Of a stretch of DNA of 64,000 bases, positions 47,130 to 59,911 are shown piece after piece (the stretch's first letter is position 1; the number at the start of each line of letters is the position of its first letter). Source of the stretch: Tillus elongatus (taxonomy: Eukaryota; Arthropoda; Insecta; Coleoptera; Cleridae). The position numbers and the translations under genes were made by a program. Under the pieces are notes generated by a model that saw nothing but the letters and a program-made list of their open reading frames with translations, had not been told where the DNA came from and searched no databases. The stretch is taken from NCBI GenBank assembly GCA_964006375.1, contig OZ023269.1:1922001-1986000 (forward strand), written 5' to 3'.

Positions 47130-48090
47130 TTACTTGCTTTGTTTAAAATTCAATCTGGAAACTAATCCAAGTTGAACGAATGATAAAAACAAGAACAGAA
47201 AACCAAGAGTAATTATCATAGTTCTACAAATGTTTAAACTGACGTCCAACCTGTTCAATGCATAATAATTTCGTAGCCTTTGTTCAAAGGACCGCTTGAC
47301 ATTGAGCAACATTTGCGGCGATATTGTATTGAAAGCATTCCGTACGCGTTGTTTCATGTCATTATGTGTGGTCGGAGGCATTTAATACCATATTTTTAAC
47401 ATGTCTCTACAAGAAAAAATCAAGACATGTTAGGTCTGGTGATCTGGCTGGCCAGTTTTGTGGACCTCCTCGTCCTAACCATTTCTTGGGATAATGTCTA
47501 CTAAGTTCTTGTCGCAGTCTGATTTGAAAATGTGCCGGAGCACCATCCAGTTGTAGCCACATCCGCCTTATAATAGATAGTGGGACGTCTTCCAAAAGTT
47601 TAGGCAAACTATGACGAAGAAACTTATGAAACATATCTCCATTTAGATGTCTATTGAAAAAGTAAGGACCTATTACTTTCGACCCTAATATTCCACCCCA
47701 CATATTAATAGACTAACAATTCTGACGGTTAATAATGCCGCAAAAATGTGGATTTTCATCATTGTAGTAATGAAAATTATGTCTGTTTACCAAGCCGTTT
47801 CTATGGAAAGTCGATTCGTCTGTAAATAGCCCATAATCGAAAAAGTGCTCATCCTTACCCAATATCTCCAATGCCCACATACAGAAATAAAGTCGTCAAT
47901 TGAAGTCAGCATCTGAAAGTACTTGATTTAGTTGGATATGGTGGGATAAAATTTTTGTTTTCTAATTATTCTGCCAATGCTCTGCCTGCTCAACGCCGTT
48001 TCCTGACTGACTTTGCGCTGGCTTATGTGAGGATTTTCTATAAAGGATCCATTAACCGCAAACACATTTTCTTCATTTCCCGTAATTGGA
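47130..48090 (-). pseudogene. Tc1/mariner DD41D-type transposase, nearly complete
   Basis: Minus strand: ENPHISQRKVSQETALSRQS and IGRIIRKQKFYP (helix-turn-helix), frameshift, DYGLFTDESTFHRNGLVNRH (first D), a stop, SINMWGGILGSKVIGPYFFN, RRMWLQLDGAPAHFQIRLRQ (second D), KKWLGRGGPQNWPARSPDLT and CLDFFL (third D, 41 residues after the second), then MPPTTHNDMKQRVRNAFNTI and PQMLLNVKRSFEQRLR. All three catalytic aspartates survive, although stops and frameshifts interrupt the frame. It is among the best-kept copies. Confidence 0.85.
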
Positions 48091-48251
48091 CTCTCTTTAT
48101 TGGTCTTTTCATATGTTACACTTCCAGTTCTTCGAAAAACTTCTAACGATCTTTCAAAACTTCTTCTGGATGGATGGTTTCCTGCTGGATATTTTTGTGC
48201 GTAAACTCGTGACGCCAGTAAACAATTTGCATGGCATTCACCAATTAAAAA

Positions 48252-48377
48252 TAAAAATCGAAACTGACCTCGGATATAGGTTCTAGGTTGCGCTCATTTG
48301 GAAAAATTTTTGCAAAGTCTCACCATCGATACGTCTCTATTAGTGAATTTTTAAAAATAAAAATTCACTAAAAGAGG
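48252..48377 (+). repeat. Family X variant, end B part
   Basis: CTCGGATATAGGTTCTAGG, CACCATCGATACGTCTCTAT and the hairpin TTAGTGAATTTT / AAAATTCACTAA at about 48341-48373. Confidence 0.75.
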
Positions 48378-48387
48378 TCCAAAAATT

Positions 48388-48593
48388 AAGAAATATACAG
48401 GGTGTTCTATTTTAAAAAGTATGTTTGTTTTGTCCTGAAAATATGGGAGATCCTGTATAATCACAAATAATTTTAGAACGTGCAGCCTGTGATTCTCTAT
48501 AATTTTTGTGATTACATTTTTTTTGTATTGTGAATAATATCGGAAAAAATGAGCTTTACCGCAGAAATGCGCCACCTGTATTTTTAGCAATAA
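48388..48593 (-). mobile_element. MITE P copy 4, diverged
   Basis: Minus strand starts AATACAGGTGGCGCATTTC and GGTAAAGCTCATTTTT; the other end has TATACAGGGTGTTC. Inserted on its own, not in a compound. Confidence 0.65.
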
Positions 48594-50083
<1,490 letters not shown>

Positions 50084-50089
50084 TATAAA

Positions 50090-50170
50090 AAAAGTCCTGG
50101 TGCAGCAACTATGCAAGGGTAGCAAATTTTGAAAAATATTTTAAATCTAAAAACTCATTTTTCCAGTCAG
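50090..50170 (+). repeat. Degenerate family X end A
   Basis: GTCCTGGTGCAGCAACTATG, then GGTAGCAAATTTTGAAAAAT. Only the terminus can be recognised. Confidence 0.45.
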
Positions 50171-50184
50171 TTTTAAAAAAAAAT

Positions 50185-50372
50185 TTCAACGTCGCGAGGG
50201 AGCAGTTTCACCTTACTATCCTGGAAAAATTTTCGGATCCCTTCCCTTTTGTAAGGATATAAAGGATCTTTACGTGTCCAACATCGCATGGTGAAAGGAA
50301 CCGATAGATTAATGTCCCCTCCAAAGAACGGAACGTGCAGACATTCCTCTTGCTCAAACACAATACCATAAC
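50185..50372 (-). mobile_element. tRNA-derived SINE (family S) copy 3, 5' truncated
   Basis: Body and 3' domain (AGGGAGCAGTTTCACCTTAC, CATCGCATGG, CGTGCAGACATTC) without the tRNA-like head. Inverted relative to the copy at 50629. Confidence 0.75.
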
Positions 50373-50628
50373 ATATTAATTTACATGAACTGAAAAATAA
50401 TTTTAGCTATAAGTAATTATTTCAATACCTAATTCATTTCCAAACTTATACTCTGTCTGCTTTACGCGATTAGCTCATTAGAACTTTGATTCAATTAAAT
50501 TCGTTAATTACTTTGTATGATTGTTTTGCTGCATATTTTTAACCTCTTCAATACGCGTTTCCGAAAGGCTGGAAATTTTTTGGTAAGTAGTCTTTTATTT
50601 TCGTTATATACTACCTAACATCATTGAT

Positions 50629-50957
50629 ATGGGTGGTCCAGGAGTAAGAACGCGTGCCTCTGAACCGAAGGGGACTGGGTTCGATTCACAGGGTTTCCCT
50701 TTCACTTTCTCAGTGCAAACTGTAATAAATTAACATTAACCGAGGTTCTGGCATTGTATTTGAGCAAGTTGAATGTCTGCACGTGGGCGTAAACCCGTCG
50801 GTCCCACGTCCATGCGATGGTATGCACGTTAAAGATACCTACCCTCCTCACAGAAAGGCGGGGGTTCGGTCAAATTTCCAGGATAGTGAGGTGAAACTGC
50901 TCCCTGGCGTCGGTGATTGGCCATGGTCGCGGAAATAGACCGACGTTAAAGCAAAAA
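50629..50957 (+). mobile_element. tRNA-derived SINE (family S) copy 4, full length
   Basis: Head GGTGGTCCAGGAGTAAGAAC (A-box region) and GGTTCGATTCA (B box, about 50678-50688), body (GTTGAATGTCTGCACGTGG), and 3' domain (TGGCGTCGGTGATTGGCCAT, CGCGGAAATAGACCGACG). The cleanest internal promoter of the four copies. Confidence 0.8.
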
Positions 50958-51144
50958 TGAATTCCAGTTGAGGCAAATTTTCAACAGTAAGAAATGGGGC
51001 ATAAAAGGCGTTGCTGTCTTTTAGCAAATTTTCATTCAGAAAAAATTTAGAATTATATTCGAAAAGGAACGAGCAATGACAGGTGGAAGGATCCAGAACT
51101 CCCGTAGATCGTATAAATAAGCGAGCGGCAAGTAAAGGGGATCT

Positions 51145-51396
51145 GAATTTTGGTACGTCGGATACCCTTTATGACAGAAACCAGCGTACCAAATTTGGTT
51201 GCCCTTACTTTGTTATTTACGGAGATATAATTTTTTTTCGAAAGAAAACAGAAAATATCCTGGGAGAACCTGGGCCGATTTTCCTGGATAACGAACTTAT
51301 CCGAGCCACCTGCAAAAGGAAGGTATTTACCAAATTTTATTAAAATCGGATTACTATTTTTTGAGGTATCGGTGTGATTATAAATATTTATATATA
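51145..51396 (+). repeat. Family X repeat, interior, cut by a mariner
   Basis: TTTTGGTACGTCGG, AGCGTACCAAATTTGGTTGC, TGGGCCGATTTTCCTGGATA, ending ATTTATATA where the DD41D element starts. The (TA)n segment was the insertion site. Confidence 0.75.
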
Positions 51397-53297
51397 CAGG
51401 GTGGCGCATTGAAAACGAAACAGACCGATTTGCGTCCAGATATATATTTTTTAAGAAACGCTGAAACACGTCAATTTTAATATTGAGGGGAACATTAAAC
51501 TCAACTTTGTCACATCAATACCTTAAGGGTGGTGATAACAACCCTTATATTTTAAATAGGGAATATCGGTCGAGTGTTACATCATTTGAAAGCCCTTTCT
51601 TTTCTGAATTCAGCACACTAATTTTTTTGGAAGCTTTATTAATTCGTTTAAAAATGATTCACAGTTGGAATTGCAAGAACGTATTTCATTCATTGTGATA
51701 AGAAATGCACTTATTAGTCAATTTTTCGTTAAAAAAAACTAAAATCTAAACCAAACGTTCAAAAATGTGTATTCAGTTAAGTAAGTGTTCAAATTGTTGA
51801 CCACCAGCTTCCATACAAAGGTACAAATTTTGTTCAAAACGAGCTCTGACATTTTGGAGCATTTGTGGAGTTATTAGACGGCATTCTTTAACAATGCGTC
51901 ATCGTAATTCCTCCAGAGACTCCGGTTCTGTTGCGAAAATTCTACTCTTCAAATGGCCCCATAGAAAGAAGTCTAAAGGAGTTAAATCCGGTGATCTAGG
52001 GGGCCACTCAATAGCACCTCTACGTCCAATCCATTGCTCTGAAAACTCTCTGTTCAAAAACTCCCTAACACGTTGTCAAAAATGCGGAGGAGCTCCATCT
52101 TGTTGAAACACTAATTGATTTTCTTCTTTCAACAATGTCAATTCGTAGAGGGTAAACAATATCTTATAGTAACTTCAAATACGTTTCGCCACTCAAATTG
52201 CCATCAAGAAAAATTGGTCCGATTAAACGGTCTCCAAAAATGCCAGTCCAGACATTCAATTTCTGTGGAGTTTGAGTGTGGACTTCGTGAAAATTTCTTG
52301 GATTATTATCTGTCCAATAACGACAATTATGACGATTGACTGTAGAGTTTAATAAAAACGTACACTCGTCTGAAAAACAGATATTGAACGGAAAGTTTCC
52401 GTTATCAGTTATTCGTGCAGTCAAAGCTTCACTAAACTCCAGCCGCCGATCAAAATTATCTTCATTCCGATTGTTGTACAACATGAATTTTATACGGGTG
52501 AAATTTATGATGCTTCAGTATTCACTGAATAGTTCTTCTGTTGATGTTTAAAACAGTGGCCAATTTTCTCGTGCTCAAAGTTGGGTCTGTAGGAATTTGT
52601 CCTAAAACTTCAATCTCAGTAGTCTCATTTCTAACCGGAAATTCACGTTGAGGATCCTGTTTTTTGTTGGCTACTGAACCACTTTGTCGAAACTTTGCTC
52701 CAAAATGTATTTTCTGTTAACATGTCTGTTTGGATCTCGTTCATGAAACAAATTTGCGGTACGGTTGGCACAGTCATCGTTTTTGAAAAAAAAGAGTAAT
52801 TATATCAAGTCTTTCTTCTACAGAATACACCATTGTGAAATTAATTTTCGGTAGTACTATCAAGTATCAAACCAACCGATGAACTTAGATAATAAACCGC
52901 ATTTCTCTCATTCCGTTAAGAAATGTTCTGATGGTCAATTTTTTGTTTGCAAACCAACAAAACATTGACTATCACCACATTTCTTATCGGAATGAGTGAA
53001 ATGCGTTTTTGCATCTTCAACTGTGAATAAGTTTTAAACGAGTTGATAAAACTCCCAAAAAAAATAATGTGCTGAATTCAGAAAAGAAAGAGTTTTCAAA
53101 TGATGTAATACTCGACCCATGTCCCCTATTTAAAATATAAGGGTTGTTATCACCACCCTTAATGGGTTGATGTGACAAAGTTGAGTTTCATTTCAAAACA
53201 TGTCCTCCTCAATATTAAAATTGACCTAATTCAGCGTTTCTTAAAAAAAATTATCTGGACGCAAATCGGTCTGTTTTGTTTTCAATGCGCCATACTA
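51397..53297 (-). mobile_element. DD41D Tc1/mariner with about 330-bp TIRs, inserted in X at TA
   Basis: Left terminus CAGGGTGGCGCATTGAAAAC; right terminus, inverted, TATGGCGCATTGAAAACAAA. Arms 51397-51727 and about 52963-53297 share AGACCGATTTGCGTCCAGAT, AACTCAACTTTGTCACATCA, AAGGGTGGTGATAACAACCC. TA precedes the left end. Inside the right arm there is a further hairpin (52899-53004). Confidence 0.88.
51790..52833 (-). pseudogene. DD41D transposase of the 51397 element
   Basis: ATG at 52833 (MVYSVEERLDIITLF). Catalytic part: RRLEFSEALTARITDNGNFP, FNICFSDECTFLLNSTVNRH (first D), LNVWTGIFGDRLIGPIFLDG, frameshift near 52160, VFQQDGAPPHF (second D), a stop, QRVREFLNREFSEQWIGRRG, AIEWPPRSPDLTPLDFFLWG (third D). 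The distance from second to third D is 41 residues. The frame then continues to LKSRIFATEPESLEELR. Few breaks compared with other copies, so a relatively young element. Confidence 0.88.
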
Positions 53298-53312
53298 TAT
53301 AAACATAAAAAC

Positions 53313-53641
53313 TCAAAGACGCAGCAAGTGCGTTATGGTAGTGAATTTTCATAGAATTGATCTGGCACCAAATATTTTATTATAACTTTTTTTTCTTGTA
53401 ACATAGAATTCTAAATTTTTGTCTATAGTTTACTTTTTGTATCGTAAACCCACCTACCAAATTTGGTTATCATAGCTTTTTATTTTTTGAGATAAAATTT
53501 TTTTCGAATGAAAACTCAAAATTTTCCGGAAAACCTCATCCGATTTTCCTGACTAACGAACTTATCCTCCAAGCCACTTACAAAAGGAAGGTACGTGCCA
53601 AATTTTATCAAAATCGGCCTATTATTTTTTGAGTTATCGGT

Positions 53642-53714
<73 letters not shown>

Positions 53715-53837
53715 TGAAACTGACACCGGATATGGGTTCTAGGGGTCCTAGTTCGCGCTCATTTGCAAAATTTTTTTCAAAATTCAAGTCGGGATCTCCC
53801 CATTAGCGAATTTTTTCTACGAAAATTCACTAAAATG
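53313..53837 (+). repeat. Family X repeat, full length reference copy
   Basis: End A (GACGCAGCAAGTGCGTTATGG less one base at the edge), CTACCAAATTTGGTTATCAT, CCGATTTTCCTGACTAACGA, AGTTATCGGTGTGATA, (TA)n 53645-53711, ACCGGATATGGGTTCTAGGG, CGCGCTCATTTGCAAAATTT, GGGATCTCCCCATTAGCGAA and the end B hairpin at about 53803-53834. This copy shows every part of the family in order. Non-coding. Confidence 0.88.
53645..53711. repeat. (TA)n array in family X
   Basis: About 33 TA units. Confidence 0.95.
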
Positions 53838-54857
53838 AAACTGACTGATTTGTGTAAGGTGGATGGTACCATGATTTATATAACTACGTAGATTGTTTTC
53901 AAATTCTTGTGCTCTTTCATTTAAGTTAGACCGTAGCCGTAGAGGTACAAACATAAAGAGTAATTAGACTCTAAATAAATGGTAATTATAAATGCAAGTG
54001 AAGTTATGATCGCAGACGACTTAATTTAACAATCTGCAGAGCGAATTGAGTAATTAAACAAATATGGTATAGACACCACAGTATGCAACTCTCTCGGCTC
54101 ACGGGTTAGAAGCAAACAAGTAATCGAAGAGTAACCTTGCGCGACAGTGAGCGATATAAAGCTCTCATGCTTCAATAACTTTGTGACCGGTCTTCTTTGT
54201 TTTTCCCTATTAGAAACGTCACTTTATTTGCGAATAAATATATAGACGACATTTGCATAGTTATAAATAAAATTAATTCTTACCCTTGAATTATATCATG
54301 GAATACTTGCGGCGTGGTTCTATGAATAAAGCAGTTAGTGGAGTAAAATAAACCGATGTATGTTAACTGATAATTCGAAAGACAAATATAGGTATGTAAA
54401 TTGAAATTGTTCACATTTTACATCCAAGAATGTTGTACTGGAAGATCTACAACTTCATTGAACTTGAATGCAAATTTTAATCTAGTATCTGTCTATCTAA
54501 AACGACTTTCTTTCATATCTTTTTATTAGATTTTTTTCATTTTCTTGCTTTCGTGGAAAGCTTAGTAAAGCATTTTTTTAACGCAGAGGTTGAAAATCGA
54601 CATTTTGACTATTTTGCCCCATTGCAGTTAAAAAACTGTTAAAATATCGAACAGAATGAATTATTAACTTTCCTGTTTTAATTTTTTAAGGACTATCTGG
54701 TGGTGTTTACTGATCGTTGGTAACATGAATACCAAATTTGGTACCTCTTTTGGTACCATTTTTACAATTTTTCAAGTTGTTATGTCAGTACAGAAAAGTA
54801 ATTGAAAAAAGCCGTAGTTAATATAACTTCAAAACATTTTAATAACAAATGACATGG

Positions 54858-54860
<3 letters not shown>
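53838..54860. other. Non-coding DNA, nothing recognised
   Basis: No assignable frame or repeat. Confidence 0.45.

Positions 54861-54946
<86 letters not shown>
54861..54946. repeat. (TA)n array
   Basis: About 43 TA units; no neighbouring element recognised. Confidence 0.95.
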
Positions 54947-54950
<4 letters not shown>

Positions 54951-55852
54951 ATGTCGCACTACACTGTACTCACTTTTAGCTAAACACTTTATTTGTTTGC
55001 TGTACTTTTTGTTATTTTTTATCTGTTTACGTGCACTGTTTGTTATTAACTTATTTACTATTCATGGCCGTACTGAACAAGTACGGCAATGCGCAAGTGA
55101 GCCCTTTGATAATTGGAACAGCTGACAAACAGACGTGAATGGTAAAACAATGACCTGCCTGTCTAAGCTATGATCAAAGCCACCCTGACAACATAATCCT
55201 TAACCTCATATTTTCCTGAGTGTTTTTTCTAGGATTATTTAACCTAGATGTGCTTCCAAGGCATGTACCTTTTAACGACAGTGCGCTAAATTACATAAAA
55301 AATAAACATAAGCTTAATTTTCTGCGACTTCACTATATACCAGTATTTGAACCACCTAACATTTTACTTGTCATAGAAAAATACTATTAAGATAGACATG
55401 GCTAATCAGGCAAATAATATTTCATGTATATCTGTGCAGCCATCTACGAACCGTTAGAATTATTTAACCTGCACAGGAATTTAAAGTGACGCCAAATTTG
55501 AAAACAAACGCGCCCAATCAAAGTCACCCCGCGAAATCAAAGTCACCCCGTTTTACGGTACTCACTTTTGAGTAATTTTAATTAGTTAAAAATAAACTAG
55601 CTTGGACCTGCATTCTCAAATTTGTAGTTAATATGACAATCAAGCCAAGATTTTGGTTAATTATGACTAAATTACCACTTGGTTAGGTTATTCGGGCTCA
55701 GGTGCTGGTTAACAAGCCTTAATTTATTGCTTGGGTAGTAGTATTTACTAGCTACAAGAAGTGATGTTTCTATGTTTATGGTAAATTAAGTTACTTAAAT
55801 TGAAATAAGTTTTATAAAATTTTTTGTTCGGACACTTTATAATGTGTTAAAA
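54947..55852. other. Non-coding DNA with a small hairpin and a short direct repeat
   Basis: An 8-bp perfect stem (GCCGTACT / AGTACGGC) at 55067-55087 and ATCAAAGTCACCCCG twice near 55516-55552. No gene seen. Confidence 0.5.
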
Positions 55853-56180
55853 AAGTCTGGACGCAGCAAGTGCGTTATGGTAGTGAATTTTCATAAAAAT
55901 AATCTAACACCAAATATTTTTTTATAACTTTTTTTCTTTTAACATATAAATATAAATTTTGGTATATAGTTTCCTTTTAATACTGTAAACCAAACTTGGT
56001 TTCCATAGATTTTCTATTTTTTGAGATAAAATTTTCTTCCGAAAGAAAACCCAAAATCTTTCCGGAAAACCTGTTTCGATTTTCCTGGATAACGAACTTA
56101 TCCAAGCAACTTACAAAAGGAAGGCATATACTAAAGTTGATCGAAATCGATCCATTTATTTTTTTTGAGTTATCGGAGTG

Positions 56181-56342
<162 letters not shown>

Positions 56343-56512
56343 CGGGTCAATAAGTCCGTGTTTTAGTGAATTTTCTTAAAAAAAATTCACTAATGAGGAG
56401 ATCCCGACTTTTGAATTTTGAAAAAATTTCTTCAAATGAGCGCTAATTAGGCCCCCCAGAACACATTTCCGGGGTCAGTTAACATTTTTATATGTTTATA
56501 TAAATATATATA

Positions 56513-56515
<3 letters not shown>

Positions 56516-56573
<58 letters not shown>
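56516..56573. repeat. (TA)n array in compound repeat
   Basis: About 29 TA units. Confidence 0.95.
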
Positions 56574-56577
<4 letters not shown>

Positions 56578-57154
56578 CACACCGATAACTCAAAAAATAA
56601 TGGGCCGATTTTGATCATATTTGGTGAATACCTTCCTTTTGCAAATGGCTTGGATAAGTTCGTTAGCCAGAAAAATCGGTCCAGGTTTTCCCGGAAAATT
56701 TTGTGTTTTCTTTCAAAAAAAAATTATATCTCCGGAATTAACAAAGTAAGGGCAAGCAAATTTGGTACGCGGGTTTACATCCTTATAGGTAAGCTACATA
56801 CCAAAATTTAGCTCTGTATGTCAAAAGACAAAAAATTTATAGGCATTTAAAGAAACATAAATTGAGGTTTTTCACAAAACGTCAAAGTTGCGATTTAAAC
56901 GTCAAAATTGGCAACATTTAGGAAAAAAACTTGAATCTAATACGGGCTATGGAAATAAAGTGTCTCAAGAAGGATGTTTTACAAACCCTGAAGTCTTAGT
57001 TTCAACCGTCATTGTCCTTCATTTTAATAAAATGTTTCCAGAAAATTCATTTCAAATAGACCCTTTCTCTGACGCTTGGCAGTAGTCTTAGCTATAGAGT
57101 TTATCGTTTAATACTATATAATTGTTGTAGAATTTTCGTAAAAAAATCAATAAA

Positions 57155-57290
57155 GTTCAATATATCTGTTATTATACAACACATGAAAAAAATTGTATAT
57201 ATTAATTATAGGGTGTCTTGAGCTTCATCTTAAAAAATTATTTCTACAATCACAGGCTGGCCCATAAGTCGTTGGTGATACAAATTTTCT
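57155..57290 (+). mobile_element. MITE P copy 3, left end worn
   Basis: ACACATGAAAAAAATTGTAT, GGTGTCTTGAGCTTCATCTT and CAGGCTGGCCCATAAGTCG, the middle and right of P. Confidence 0.65.
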
Positions 57291-57372
57291 TTTTTTTTTA
57301 ATCAAACACGCCTTATGTTATTGCATTTTTGCATTTTCCATCGAAATAATAATGCATGTTTGTAAGAAAAAA

Positions 57373-57692
57373 AATTCTGGACGCAGTAAGTGCGTTATGG
57401 TAGCGAATTTTGATCAAATGCTTAATATTTGAATAGCTCAATTTGCTATTAACCTATAAGGTTGACCAAGAAACGAATTTTTTCGGGAACACTTTAAGTT
57501 TACCTTCGGAAATTTTTGTACATTTTCAAACAATAAAGTTATTTTGATGAAACATGGCACATTGTTTTTACTATATAGATTATACTGGTAACCAAATTTG
57601 ATGCCTGCTTTTTTAAAAAAACACAAATTATTGCTATTAAAAAATAGTTTTATGAAAATTCACTACCATAACGCACTTGCTGCGTCCAGAGT
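57373..57692 (+). mobile_element. MITE Y copy 4, reference
   Basis: Left end A TCTGGACGCAGTAAGTGCGT, right end A (CCATAACGCACTTGCTGCGT, then CCAGA). TIRs of about 40 bp with a few mismatches, about 320 bp long, non-coding. Confidence 0.82.
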
Positions 57693-57830
57693 TTTTTTAA
57701 ATTTTCCGCCTCTTCACAGGAAGGGCAACACTGCTCCTGTCAACAAGCATGTGTCAAATTTGGAACAAACGTCATTTAGTTTGTGTTAGATAGCCATTGA
57801 AAGCAGACAACCTCTTGAGTTATAACGAAA

Positions 57831-58840
57831 ATGGAAAAAAGTGAATTTCGTGTGCTCATCAAACATTATCTTTTGCGGAAAAAACCATCACGCAAACCAA
57901 GGCTAAGCTTGATAAATACTATGGGGACTCTGCGCCATCAATTTCTATGGTAAGAAAGTGGTTTACTGAATTTTGTTGCGGCCGTACAAGCACAAATGAC
58001 GCCGAACGTTCTGGACGCCCAGTTGAGGTCGCTACACCCGAAACAATTCAAAAAATTCACGATATGGTGTTGGCCGATCGGAGATTGAAAGTGCGTGAGA
58101 TTGTGTAAGCCATAGGCATATCACATGGCTCAGTGGTTTCGATTTTGCATAATCACTTGGGTATGAGAAAGCTATCCGAAAGATGGGTGCCGCGTTTGCT
58201 CACAATCGACCACAAACGCAATCTTAGGACAACTTCAAAGAAGTATTTGGCGTTGTTCAACCGCAATAAGGACGAGTTTTTGCGCCGTTTTGTAACCGTG
58301 GATTCACCACAGCACACCAGAGGGCAAGCAACAGTCAAAACAGTGAGTGTCTCCGTGCGAATCGGCGCCGAAGAAGGACAAGGTGGGTTTGTCAACCAAT
58401 AAAGTCATGGCGACCGTTTTTTGGGATGCACGCGGTATAATCCATATTGATTACCTTCAAAAGGGAAGAACAATCGATGGCGAATATTATAACAAATTAT
58501 GGGACCGATTCAATGACGATTTGAAGAAAAAACGACCGTATTTGGCCAAGAAAAAAGTTTTTTCCACTAAGACAATGCAAGGGTGCATACATGTGTAGTT
58601 TCCATGACCAAATTGCATAAATTAGGCTACGAATTGCTCCCCCATCCACCCTATTCTCCGGATTCAGCCCTGAGTGACTATTTCTTGTTTCCAAACTTAA
58701 AGAAATGGCTCGGCGGAAAGAAATACCTATTTTGAGAACCTCGACAAATATTATTTTTTGGAAGGGATAAAATTGGAGAAACTTCGGACGAAGTGTATAG
58801 AGCTCAAAGGAGACTGTGTTGAAAATAAAATGATTTTTTT
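57831..58840 (+). pseudogene. irritans-subfamily mariner transposase, decayed
   Basis: ATG at 57831 (MEKSEFRVLIKHYLLR), then one extra A shifts the frame. In the right frame: KLDKYYGDSAPSISMVRKWF, RSGRPVEVATPETIQKIHDM, VREIV, a stop, ISHGSVVSILHNHLGMRKLS, a short deletion just after FVTVD that removes the residues around the first catalytic D, DKVGLSTNKVMATVFWDARG, IHIDYLQKGRTIDGEYYNKL, then H-stop-DNARVHTCV (second D kept, preceding Q is TAA) and YSPDSALSDYFLFPNLKKWL (third D, DD34D spacing). It would have moved the element to TA sites; now dead. Confidence 0.9.
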
Positions 58841-58890
58841 GTCAAAAAACCTGTGATTCATTCAAAAAGCCACGAACTTATTGACCCGCC

Positions 58891-59048
<158 letters not shown>

Positions 59049-59186
59049 AACATATAGAAACTGCAACTGACCCCGGATGTGGGTTCTAGGGGTCATAGAT
59101 CACGCTCATTTGAAGAAATTTTCTCTAATTCAAAAGTCGCGATCTCCCCATTAGTGAATTTTTTCTAAGAAGATTCACTAAAATAC

Positions 59187-59911
59187 TAAATTGTGTAAAC
59201 TTTTCAATTTTTAAATAGGTATTTCAAACATTCGCTTATCTAAAACGCTTGCTACAAAATAATTAACGTATACTATACATAGGTGTATAAAATCGAGTGC
59301 TAAATCTAATTTATATGGACTTATAATGTTTAGTGCGAAAAATGTAAATCTAAATATTATCAGGGTTGTAAGTTATAGGAGTATATAAATAAAATAGCAC
59401 AAAGCACTTTAGATCCATGTTAATTAAAATAACCACCAAATAACAAGAATAATGTAGACGTTGTGAATTACTGCATGGAAAAAAACGAGCAAATCTCGAT
59501 AAGGTTTTCCATTAGTAGCACGCATGGGGTAGAGCAAGCAAAACCTTCATACAAACGCCAAATCGATGTAATTTTAACCCATTATCGCTTTTATAATTAC
59601 TGTACAGATCATAAGCAACTACATACACTGAACGACATTAAAAGTAAGACATTTCTACATCAACAAATTATTTTCCAGGAGATGTGAACCATATTTCCAG
59701 CTGTACATATCACAGAGCAGGTATACAGGTATCCGGTAATTAATGGCCCAACTTCAATGTTAGCCTTTTGTATAAAATTTTTTTTTAAACATGCTTTTCC
59801 TAAAAATGTTTGCTAAAAAGCAAAAATCCTTTTGTTTCCAAGAAATTTATTCTTAAAATAATTTCTAATTATGCATGTTTAAACAGAAAAGCGTGAGCCG
59901 CAAATTGTATA
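59187..59911. other. Non-coding DNA, nothing recognised
   Basis: Only chance ORFs; no known repeat. Confidence 0.45.

Larger units (their letters stand above)
56361..57692. repeat. Compound repeat B-X-Z-B-P-Y inside the mariner
   Basis: End B (TTTTAGTGAATTTTCTTAAA) at 56361, TTGAATTTTGAAAAAATTTC, (TA)n 56516-56573, X interior, Z from about 56830 (TTTTTCACAAAACGTCAAAG, ACCGTCATTGTCCTTCATTT), a second worn end B at 57120, P remnant 57155-57290, and Y 57373-57692. The mariner on each side fixes the outer edges of the compound. Confidence 0.85.

Noticed and set aside
50629..50700. A functional tRNA gene in SINE S
   Set aside because: The tRNA-like head continues into a conserved 3' domain found in four copies; this is a SINE.
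55067..55087. Terminator or microRNA-like hairpin
   Set aside because: An 8-bp stem with a 5-base loop is too short for a microRNA precursor and has no gene context.
58133..58598. Two separate small genes from overlapping frames
   Set aside because: Both frames are parts of one mariner transposase separated by a frameshift and a small deletion.
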